60,322 nt of DNA. Source: an uncultured Collinsella sp. GTDB taxonomy: Bacteria > Actinomycetota > Coriobacteriia > Coriobacteriales > Coriobacteriaceae. Below, in pieces: positions 42,240-49,924 of the stretch (position 1 is the stretch's first letter; each line of letters begins with the position of its first letter). The notes below the pieces were generated by a model, which was not told the origin of the DNA, did no database searches, and saw nothing but the letters and a program-made list of their open reading frames with translations. The stretch is taken from contig CATYVH010000010.1 in NCBI GenBank assembly GCA_958413765.1, positions 1-60,322 of the forward strand, read 5' to 3'. The translations under genes and the position numbers were made by a program.

Positions 42240-42273
42240 AAAAGACCCTGCAGTGCGAGCTGCAGGGTCTTTT
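42240..42273. terminator. Bidirectional terminator between ridA and the convergent regulator
   Basis: AAAAGACCCTGCAG pairs perfectly with CTGCAGGGTCTTTT (14 bp). The A run on one side and T run on the other let it serve both convergent genes. Confidence 0.95.
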
Positions 42274-42317
42274 GTCAAGTGACGAATCGCTTGTGGAGCC
42301 GCGCTCCATTTTGCTCG

Positions 42318-42974
42318 TTAGCCCTCCTTGCGGACTTTTTGCAGGTAGCGGTACACGCTGGGCTCCGAGATGCCCAGCGCGGTGGCGGCGCAGGCCACGG
42401 CGCCCTTGAGCATGAACACCCCGTTGCCGTTGAGGTGGCGAATGACGTCCACGCGGTCGCTCTGACCAAGCGACGCTACATCCAGCCCGCGCGCGCTCAG
42501 CAACTCGGCAATGCTGCGGTCGATGAGCTCCTGGGTGGACTCCGAAAGGCTTTCGACCTCGATAGGGGCGGGCTCCGTGCGCGTCGGCGCTGCGTCGAAG
42601 CACGCCATGAGCTGCTGCGCCATGGCGTTGATGGAGCGTACGGTCGAGAGGTCGGTGTTGACGCAGAGCATACCGACGATCTCGTCATCCTCGCGGATAA
42701 AGTACGTCGCTGACTCCAGCGTCTTGCCACCGGCGCCGCGCCCCTCGTAGCCCGTAATAAACGGCAGGTCGCGATACTTGGCGTCGTGCATGATCTTGAG
42801 CGCCAGATCGGTGGCGGGACCGCCGACCTTGCGGCCGCTCACGATGCCGTTGCGAATATCGACGATGGCGTGGTCGGGATCCGAGAAATCGTGCAGCACG
42901 ATTTCGCTGTTTTTGCCGAGTATCTGCTCAAGGAAATCGACCATCGGCAAAAAGCGACGTACGGTCTCGTTCAC
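42318..42974 (-). CDS. YheO-type PAS plus HTH transcriptional regulator 1
   Basis: The 218-aa protein has an N-terminal YheO/PAS domain (FLEQILGKNSEIVLHD, then ESATYFIREDDEIVGMLCVN) and a C-terminal helix-turn-helix (LGISEPSVYRYLQKVRK). I start it at the GTG at 42974 because AAGGAG lies 6 bases upstream; the longer frame to 43115 has no site. It is divergent from the NCS2 purine permease and is the likely regulator of the purine cluster. A paralogue at 57955 sits beside ygeX. Confidence 0.88.
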   Translation of the reverse strand: MNETVRRFLPMVDFLEQILGKNSEIVLHDFSDPDHAIVDIRNGIVSGRKVGGPATDLALKIMHDAKYRDLPFITGYEGRGAGGKTLESATYFIREDDEIVGMLCVNTDLSTVRSINAMAQQLMACFDAAPTRTEPAPIEVESLSESTQELIDRSIAELLSARGLDVASLGQSDRVDVIRHLNGNGVFMLKGAVACAATALGISEPSVYRYLQKVRKEG

Positions 42975-43326
42975 AGGCAACTCCTTGGGGTGAAATCGGA
43001 AATGTTCATAACAATTTTTTCTCATGGTAACACGGTGTCTATTGCCTCGCATATTCGCAGGTACATTGCGTAATACGGACGAGCGGTAGGAATTTGGCGG
43101 TAAACGGTCGACCAAAAGAAAAGTTAGATGTTATTTTGACCAGGCACTTTCCTGACCTGCGGAAATGCATAATCCCAGCTCAAGAACAGTCTGATAACAA
43201 AAAATTATTATTGAGAATGAGAATCATCTTTAATACGATATGCAACGAAGGCACAACCTCAACCCCGCACTGCGTCACAATAGAGCGTTAGATGCGAAAA
43301 CAACTACTTCGAGGATTGGTGGTCAA
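42975..43326 (+). promoter_or_regulatory. Divergent control region with a Fur-box-like site
   Basis: TTGAGA (43211-43216) and TACGAT (43234-43239) are 17 bp apart and can serve the permease gene. The spacer overlaps GAGAATGAGAATCATCTTT (43213-43231), which matches 14 of 19 positions of the classical Fur box. A purine permease is not a usual Fur target. The rest of the region is AT-rich, as expected for divergent promoters. Confidence 0.5.
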
Positions 43327-44721
43327 ATGACCCAGGAGACGGTTACGAACGGCACTGAAGCCCTGTTCACTCGTGAAGGCATGCCTCCCGTTAAGGAAAT
43401 GATCCCGTGTGCCCTTCAGCACGTACTGGCTTCGTTTGCCGGTATCATCACCCCGGCTGTCATCATGGCCGGTGTCTACGGCTTTAATAGCCAGCAGAGC
43501 ACCGACATCATCCAGGTCGCGCTCATTCTTTCGGCGATCGACACGGCCCTTCAGGCCTTCGCTCCCTTCCGTCGCATCGGCGGCGGCCTGCCCATCGTCA
43601 TGGGCGTTTCGTTCGCGTTCCTGCCGGCCCTGCAGGCCATGGGTGCCTCGGGCTTTAGCTTTGGTGCGCTGCTGGGCGGCGAGATCGTCGGCGGCGCCGT
43701 CGCGGTCCTCTTTGGTCTGGCCTACAGCAAGATCAAGTGGCTGTTCCCGCCCGTCGTGACCGGTACGGTCATCTTCTCCATTGGCGTCTCTCTCTATCCC
43801 ACGGCCGTCAAGTACATGGCCGGCGGCATGGGCACGCCGCTGTGGGGCACCCCGCAGGCCTGGTGCGTCGCTCTTATCACCTTCGCCGTGGTCTTTGCGC
43901 TCGCCAACTTTGGCAAGGGCACGCTCAAGCTGGGCTCCGTGTTCTTTGGCATGATCGTTGGCATGATCGTCTCCATCCCCTTCGGCATGATCGACTTCTC
44001 CAGCGTCGCCACCGCTCAGGTCTTCGCCCTTCCCAAGCTCATGCCCTACGCGCTCGAGTTTGATCCCGAGGTCTGCATTACCCTCGCCGTCGTGTTCCCC
44101 ATGGTTGCCATCCAGGTTATCGGTGACGTCTCCGCCGCCTGCCTGGGCTCCATCGACCGTATGCCCACCGAGCGCGAGCTCTCCGGCGCTATCGTGTCGC
44201 AGGGCCTCACCTCTATGGTCGGCGGCCTGCTGGGCGGTCTTCCCACCAGCGCCCTTGGCCAGAACGTGGGCATCATCTGCTCCAACAAGGTCGTTAACAA
44301 GTGGGTCTTTGTGATCATCGCAGCCGTCTTTGCCATCGCCGGTCTGTTCCCGCAGCTCTCTGCCGTCCTTTCCGCTATCCCGCAGCCCGTCATCGGCGGC
44401 GCGACCGTGGGCGTGTTTGGCACCATCACCATGAACGGCGTGCGCATGTTCACCCGCGAGGGCCTCACGCAGCGCACTACCACCATCGTCGGTACCTCCG
44501 TCGTCTTTGGCCTGGGTATCTGGATGGCCAGCGGTTGCCTTGCCGGCGAGGGTATGCCCGCCTGGGTGTCCACCGTCATCGGCTCCAATGCCGTAACCCC
44601 CACCGCCATCATGGCCATCGTCCTTAACCTGATCCTTCCGCAGACGCCGGTCGTGGCTCAGCACATCGATGCCGCCAAGGACGCTGCCGTGGATCTGGTC
44701 TTGCCCGAGAGCAAGAAGTAA
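43327..44721 (+). CDS. NCS2-family purine (xanthine/uracil) permease
   Basis: The 464-aa membrane protein has about 14 hydrophobic segments. Family motifs are CALQHVLASFAG near the start and SALGQNVGIIC, the NAT signature with the QNVG core. Xanthine or urate import is likely from the genes that follow (ssnA, ygfK, xdhD-like), but uracil cannot be excluded. I use the ATG at 43327 with GGTGG upstream. A hairpin terminator-like stem follows. Confidence 0.9.
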   Translation: MTQETVTNGTEALFTREGMPPVKEMIPCALQHVLASFAGIITPAVIMAGVYGFNSQQSTDIIQVALILSAIDTALQAFAPFRRIGGGLPIVMGVSFAFLPALQAMGASGFSFGALLGGEIVGGAVAVLFGLAYSKIKWLFPPVVTGTVIFSIGVSLYPTAVKYMAGGMGTPLWGTPQAWCVALITFAVVFALANFGKGTLKLGSVFFGMIVGMIVSIPFGMIDFSSVATAQVFALPKLMPYALEFDPEVCITLAVVFPMVAIQVIGDVSAACLGSIDRMPTERELSGAIVSQGLTSMVGGLLGGLPTSALGQNVGIICSNKVVNKWVFVIIAAVFAIAGLFPQLSAVLSAIPQPVIGGATVGVFGTITMNGVRMFTREGLTQRTTTIVGTSVVFGLGIWMASGCLAGEGMPAWVSTVIGSNAVTPTAIMAIVLNLILPQTPVVAQHIDAAKDAAVDLVLPESKK

Positions 44722-44737
44722 CCAATTCGGTGCTATT

Positions 44738-44811
44738 CGTCGGCGGACGCATCGCCTCGTCCGCCGACGTCATGCGGCGCCAAGCCGCACTTCAAAGGGT
44801 TTGTCCCTTTG
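44738..44811 (+). promoter_or_regulatory. Series of hairpins between the permease and ssnA
   Basis: CGTCGGCGGACG pairs with CGTCCGCCGACG (44738-44769). TGCGGC pairs with GCCGCA (44773-44789), and CAAAGGG with CCCTTTG (44793-44811). A further CAGAGG/CCTCTG pair spans about 44874-44898. Only the first resembles a terminator, and it lacks a T run. The dense folding just ahead of ssnA could be a control element; I could not match it to a known riboswitch. Confidence 0.45.
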
Positions 44812-44916
44812 GTGAAGCGTTGACGGGAGAGGGCCCGTTTCCGGTGTAGGCCGGCGCTTCGCACTCCGCCATGTCAGAGGTGTCAAACCCCGCCTCTGAT
44901 GTTGAAGGGAGCATCC

Positions 44917-46272
44917 ATGCTTCTGGTCGCTAACGGTTCCGTTTTTACCCGCAACGCTCAGACCCCGTTTATTCCAAACGGTGCGGTCGCCATTGACGGA
45001 GATACGATCGTCGAAGTGGGCCCCGAGTGCGAGCTCAAGGCCAAGTACCCGGATGCCGAGTACGTCGACGCCCAGGGCAACCTCATCATGCCCGGACTCA
45101 TCAACTGCCACACCCACATCTACTCGGGTCTGGCCCGCGGCCTTGCCATTAAGGGCTGCAACCCCACCAACTTCCTGGAGAATCTTGAGCAGCAGTGGTG
45201 GAAGATCGATGACAACCTGACGCTCGACGGCACCAAGGCCAGCGCCTATGCCACGATTCTTGACTCCATCCGCGATGGCGTCACAACGATCTTCGATCAC
45301 CACGCGAGCTTCTGCGAGATCCCAGGCAGCCTCTTTACCATTAAGGATGCAGCTCAGGAGCTGGGCATGCGTTCGTGCCTGTGCTACGAGGTCTCCGACC
45401 GCCGCGGTCAGGAAAAATGCGACCAGGCCATTGCCGAGAACGCCGAGTTTGCCCAGTGGGCCGCCAAGGAGCGTCGCGATAACCACAACCACATGATCGC
45501 CGCCATGTTTGGCGGTCACGCCACCTTTACGCTGTCGGACGAGACCATGGATAAGATGGCCGAGGCCAACAACGGCCTGACCGGCTTCCACATCCATGTG
45601 TGCGAGGGCATGAATGACGTGTGGGACTCCCGCCTCAACCGCGGTGGCATCAGCCCCGTCGAGCGCCTGCTGCAGCACAATTTGCTGGGTCCCGACACCA
45701 TGCTCGGCCACTGCATCCACGTGACGCCTGCCGAGATGGATATCGTCAAGGAGTCCGGCACCTGGCTCGTCAACAACCCCGAATCCAATATGGGCAACGC
45801 CGTGGGCTGCGCTCCCGTGCTCGAGTTCTTCCGCCGCGGCATCCCCGTGTGCATGGGCACCGACGCCTACACCCACGATATGCTCGAGAGCCTCAAGGTC
45901 TTCCTGATCATTCAGCGCCACAACGCAGCCATGCCCAACGTGGGCTGGTGCGAGGCCATGACGATGCTGTTCGAGAACAACGCCAAGATGGCGAGCAAGT
46001 ACTTCGATCGCAAGCTCGGCGTGCTCGAGGCCGGCGCTGCCGCCGACGTCATCGTTATGGACTACAAGCCCTTTACGCCGCTGAGCGAGGAGAACATCGA
46101 CGGCCACATGCTCTTTGGCATGATGGGCAAAAACTGCCGCACCACCATCATCAACGGCCGCGTCCTGTACAAGGATCGCGAGTTTGTCGGTATCGATGAA
46201 GAAAAGATCAACGCGTGGACCATGGCTGAGTCCAAGAAGCTCTGGAGCACGCTCAACGATCGCACCTACTAA
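44917..46272 (+). CDS. ssnA: SsnA-type putative aminohydrolase
   Basis: The 451-aa amidohydrolase-fold enzyme has the metal-binding motif LINCHTHIYSGLARG, the later His in LTGFHIHVCEG, GHCIHVTPAEM, and the Asp in MGTDAYTHDM. Proteins of this group act as guanine deaminase-like or imidazolone-type hydrolases; SsnA is found with ygfK and xdhD in purine-degrading loci. AAGGGAG precedes the ATG. The exact reaction is not established. Confidence 0.88.
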   Translation: MLLVANGSVFTRNAQTPFIPNGAVAIDGDTIVEVGPECELKAKYPDAEYVDAQGNLIMPGLINCHTHIYSGLARGLAIKGCNPTNFLENLEQQWWKIDDNLTLDGTKASAYATILDSIRDGVTTIFDHHASFCEIPGSLFTIKDAAQELGMRSCLCYEVSDRRGQEKCDQAIAENAEFAQWAAKERRDNHNHMIAAMFGGHATFTLSDETMDKMAEANNGLTGFHIHVCEGMNDVWDSRLNRGGISPVERLLQHNLLGPDTMLGHCIHVTPAEMDIVKESGTWLVNNPESNMGNAVGCAPVLEFFRRGIPVCMGTDAYTHDMLESLKVFLIIQRHNAAMPNVGWCEAMTMLFENNAKMASKYFDRKLGVLEAGAAADVIVMDYKPFTPLSEENIDGHMLFGMMGKNCRTTIINGRVLYKDREFVGIDEEKINAWTMAESKKLWSTLNDRTY

Positions 46273-46421
46273 TTACAAGTAGATTCACGCGCGTCGGATG
46301 TTTCGCCGCATCCGGCGCGCGCATAGGCGGCCTCCGCGGGGTCGCCGGCGCTTGTGCTAGCGCTACACCGTATTTGCGCCCGCCGCGCGGTCTCGCCGGG
46401 CGTTACAGAGAGGAGCTCACT

Positions 46422-49421
46422 ATGAGCGACATCATGAGGCCGATCCCGTTTTCGCAGCTGATGAACTGGATCATCGAGGAGCACAAGACCCAGGACGCCA
46501 TCTTTGGCGTGCGTAAGATGGTCACGACCAACCAGGAGGGTGCGCTTCCCATTTTTGACGAGCGCATCGAGACTCCGTTTGGCCCGGCTGCCGGTCCCAA
46601 TACGCAGCTGGCCCAGAACATCGTGGCCTCTTATGTGGCCGGTTCTCGCTTCTTTGAGCTCAAGACCGTCCAGGTTATGGACGGCGAGGAGCTCTCCAAG
46701 TGCGTCAACAAGCCCTGCATCGTGGCTCAGGACGAGTGCTACAACTGCGAATGGTCGACCGAGCTCGAGGTTCCGCAGGCCTTTGCCGAGTACGTGAAGG
46801 CATGGTTTGCCTGCCACCTGATCGCTCGCGAGTACGGCCTGGGCAGCCCGGACGGTTTTGTCTTTAACATGTCGGTGGGCTATGACCTCGAGGGTATCAA
46901 GAGCCCCAAGGTCGACGCCTACATCGAGGGCATGAAGGACGCCAGCGGCTCCGAGGTTTGGAACGAGTGCCGCACATGGGCGCTCGCTAACCTGGACAAG
47001 TTTGAGCATGTCGATGCCGCGTTTGTCGAGTCCATCCCGGCGCGCGTCTCCAACTCCATCACCGAGTCCACGCTGCATGGCTGCCCGCCGGCGGAGATCG
47101 AGCGCATCGCGACCTATCTGATCACCGAGAAGGGCCTCAACACCTACATCAAGTGCAACCCCACGCTGCTGGGCTATGAGTTTGCCCGCCAGCGTCTGAA
47201 CGAGCTGGGCTTTGACTACATCGTCTTCGACGATACGCACTTCCGCGAGGACCTGCAGTGGGCCGACGCCGTGCCCATGTTCGAGCGCCTGATTGCCCTG
47301 TGTGCCGAGCGTGGCCTGGAGTTTGGCGTCAAGCTGACCAACACGTTCCCCGTCGACGTGACGAGGAACGAGCTGCCTTCCACCGAGATGTACATGTCGG
47401 GCCGTTCGCTGTTCTCGCTGACCATCGAGGCCGCCCGTCGCATTACCGAGCAGTTCGATGGCAAGTTGCGTATCAGCTACTCCGGTGGTGCCACGGTCTA
47501 CAACATCCGTGCCCTGTACGATGCCGGCATTTGGCCCGTTACCCTGGCGACCGACGTGCTCAAGCCCGGTGGCTACGAGCGCTTTAGCCAGATGGCTGGC
47601 GAATTTACCGATCTGGACGGCAAGCCGTTCGCGGGCGTCTCGCTCGAGGCCGTGACTGCGATCCAGACCGACTCGCTCACCAACCCGCTCTACAAGAAGC
47701 CGCTGCGCCCGTTGCCCGACCGCAAGGTTGCCGGCAAGAGCCCGCTTTCCGACTGCTTTACCACGCCGTGCCGCACGAGCTGCCCCATCCAGCAGGATAT
47801 TCCCGCCTATCTGGCGGCTGTTGACGAGGGCCGCTACGAGGACGCACTCAACATCATCATCGAGCGCAACGCCCTGCCGTTCATTACCGGCACCATCTGC
47901 CCGCATCCCTGCGGCCGTGCCTGCGAGCGTGCATTCTACGAGCCCGAGGGCGCCCAGATCCGCGCCAGCAAGCTCAAGGCCGCCCGCGAGGCCATGACCG
48001 CCGTGCTGCCCAAGCTGCGCGCCCAGACCATCACCAACGACGGCGAGCGCAACGTTGCCGTTATCGGCGGCGGCCCGGCCGGCCTGGCGACGGCGTTCTT
48101 CCTGACGCGCGCTGGCGTGCCCGTCACTATCTTTGAGGCCCGCGATTCGCTCGGCGGCGTGGTCCGTCACGTGATCCCCGAGTTCCGTATTGCCAGCGAC
48201 GATATCTCCCACGACGCCGAGCTTTGCCTGGCCTTTGGTGCCAAGGTTCAGCTCAACGCCCGCGTGGAGTCCATTGACGAGCTCAAGGCCCAGGGCTTTA
48301 CCGACGTGGTCGTGGCCACCGGTGCCTGGATGCCCGGCTCTGCGGGCCTAGGCGAGGGTGCCGAGCTCGATGTGCTGGAGTTCCTCGAGGCCGCCAAGAA
48401 GGGCGAGAAACTCGAGCTGGGCGAGGACGTCGTGGTCATTGGCGCCGGCAACACCGCCATGGACGCCGCCCGCGTGGCCAAGCGCCTGGCAGGCGTGAAG
48501 AACGTGCGCCTGGTGTATCGCCGCACCAAGAAGCAGATGCCCGCTGACGAGGAAGAGCTTGATCTTGCTCTTGCCGATGGCGTTGAGTTCTGCGAGCTGC
48601 TGGCCCCCAAGGCGCTTAACGGCGCCGTGCTGACCTGCGACGTTATGGAGCTTGGCGAGCCGGATGCAAGCGGCCGTCGCAGCCCCGTCGCCACGGGCGA
48701 GACCGTCGAGCTTCCCGCCACCACGGTGATCTGCGCCGTGGGCGAGGGCATCGATGCCAGCCTGTATGATGCCGCGGGCGTTGAGCACGACCGTTGCGGC
48801 CGCCTCGCCGCCACCTCCACCGGCGTCGAGGGCGTCTGGGCTGCCGGCGATTGCCGCCGCGGTCCGGCCACCGTGGTCGAGGCTATCGCCGACGCCGCCG
48901 AGGTCGCCCGAGCCATCGCCGGTGTGGACTTTAACAAGTACGCCGACTGCAACGAGCAGGCCGGCCGCGAGGATACCTGCTACGAGCGCAAGGGGACGCT
49001 CTGCCGCGACAAGCGCAACTGCACCAAGACCCGCTGCCTGGGCTGCGGCTCGGTGTGCGAGGTCTGCTGCGACGTGTGCCCCAACCGCGCCAACGTTGCC
49101 ATTAAGGTGCCGGGCCTGGCCAAGCATCAGGTCGTCCATGTCGATGGCATGTGCAACGAGTGCGGTAACTGCGCCGTGTTCTGCCCCTACCAGGAGGGTC
49201 GTCCCTACAAGGACAAGCTCACCCTGTTCTGGAGCGATCAGGACATGGAGAACTCCGAGAACGAGGGCTTCCTGGCCGTGGACGAGGACCACTTTAAGGT
49301 CCGCGTCGCCGGCACGGTCCGCACCGTCTCGGTCGATGCCGTCAACACCGGTCTGCCCGAGGCCGTCCGCCTGACCATCAAGGCCGTGCGCGACAGCTAT
49401 CCGTATCTCCTTAAGAAATAG
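46422..49421 (+). CDS. ygfK: YgfK-type iron-sulfur flavoprotein (putative selenate reductase subunit)
   Basis: The 999-aa protein has an N-terminal TIM-barrel-like part (about 1-430) and then a GltD-like part. That part has a Cys motif region (FTTPCRTSCPIQQDIPAYL), FAD-binding VAVIGGGPAGLA (about residue 546) and NAD-binding VVVIGAGNTAMDAA. The C-terminal end has 4Fe-4S motifs (CLGCGSVCEVCCDVCP, CNECGNCAVFCPYQ). E. coli YgfK has the same layout. It probably passes electrons between NAD(P)H, the polyferredoxin and the Mo hydroxylase encoded next. GAGAGGAG precedes the ATG. Confidence 0.9.
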   Translation: MSDIMRPIPFSQLMNWIIEEHKTQDAIFGVRKMVTTNQEGALPIFDERIETPFGPAAGPNTQLAQNIVASYVAGSRFFELKTVQVMDGEELSKCVNKPCIVAQDECYNCEWSTELEVPQAFAEYVKAWFACHLIAREYGLGSPDGFVFNMSVGYDLEGIKSPKVDAYIEGMKDASGSEVWNECRTWALANLDKFEHVDAAFVESIPARVSNSITESTLHGCPPAEIERIATYLITEKGLNTYIKCNPTLLGYEFARQRLNELGFDYIVFDDTHFREDLQWADAVPMFERLIALCAERGLEFGVKLTNTFPVDVTRNELPSTEMYMSGRSLFSLTIEAARRITEQFDGKLRISYSGGATVYNIRALYDAGIWPVTLATDVLKPGGYERFSQMAGEFTDLDGKPFAGVSLEAVTAIQTDSLTNPLYKKPLRPLPDRKVAGKSPLSDCFTTPCRTSCPIQQDIPAYLAAVDEGRYEDALNIIIERNALPFITGTICPHPCGRACERAFYEPEGAQIRASKLKAAREAMTAVLPKLRAQTITNDGERNVAVIGGGPAGLATAFFLTRAGVPVTIFEARDSLGGVVRHVIPEFRIASDDISHDAELCLAFGAKVQLNARVESIDELKAQGFTDVVVATGAWMPGSAGLGEGAELDVLEFLEAAKKGEKLELGEDVVVIGAGNTAMDAARVAKRLAGVKNVRLVYRRTKKQMPADEEELDLALADGVEFCELLAPKALNGAVLTCDVMELGEPDASGRRSPVATGETVELPATTVICAVGEGIDASLYDAAGVEHDRCGRLAATSTGVEGVWAAGDCRRGPATVVEAIADAAEVARAIAGVDFNKYADCNEQAGREDTCYERKGTLCRDKRNCTKTRCLGCGSVCEVCCDVCPNRANVAIKVPGLAKHQVVHVDGMCNECGNCAVFCPYQEGRPYKDKLTLFWSDQDMENSENEGFLAVDEDHFKVRVAGTVRTVSVDAVNTGLPEAVRLTIKAVRDSYPYLLKK

Positions 49422-49432
49422 GCGAGTCTCTT

Positions 49433-49912
49433 ATGGCCAAATCCATTCAACATAACGTGGCCTACGTTGCCTGCGGAAGCGGTTGCGCCTCCGCAGGCGG
49501 CGACGCCCGCTGCAGCGAAGGCTGCATTGGCTGTGGCGCCTGTGTCACGGCCTGCCCCCACGGCGCCATCGCACTGGTTGATGGCGTCGCCCGCGTGGAC
49601 CGCTCCAAGTGCACGGGCTGCGGCCTGTGCGGCATGGCATGCCCGCAGCGCGTGATTGCCTTTGTTCCCGGCTACCAGAACATCCTGGTGCGCTGCAACA
49701 ACACCGATAAGGGCGCCATCGCCCGCAAGATTTGCGACACGAGCTGCATCGGTTGCGGCATGTGCGCCAAAAAGTGCCCTGCCGGCGCTATCCGCATCGA
49801 GGACAACTGTGCCCACATCGACGGTGCGGACTGCCTGTCGTGCGGCATGTGCGCCGTCGTTTGCCCGCATGGCGCCATCCACGACCGCACCGGCATCGCC
49901 GCCGGCGTGTAG
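49433..49912 (+). CDS. Polyferredoxin with four 4Fe-4S motifs
   Basis: The 159-aa protein contains CIGCGACVTACP, CTGCGLCGMACP, CIGCGMCAKKCP and CLSCGMCAVVCP, plus extra Cys near the N-terminus. The layout recalls RnfB C-terminal domains. Lying 11 bases after ygfK and 12 before the Mo hydroxylase gene, it is the likely electron carrier between them. Confidence 0.9.
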   Translation: MAKSIQHNVAYVACGSGCASAGGDARCSEGCIGCGACVTACPHGAIALVDGVARVDRSKCTGCGLCGMACPQRVIAFVPGYQNILVRCNNTDKGAIARKICDTSCIGCGMCAKKCPAGAIRIEDNCAHIDGADCLSCGMCAVVCPHGAIHDRTGIAAGV

Positions 49913-49924
49913 AAGGGAATCACC

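Noticed and set aside
44722..44916. Known purine riboswitch ahead of ssnA
   Set aside because: The hairpins do not show the three-way junction or loop sequences of the purine aptamer; kept only as an unexplained structured leader.
46269..48212. A 647-codon minus-strand frame across ygfK
   Set aside because: Antisense to ygfK with no recognisable domain or start signal.
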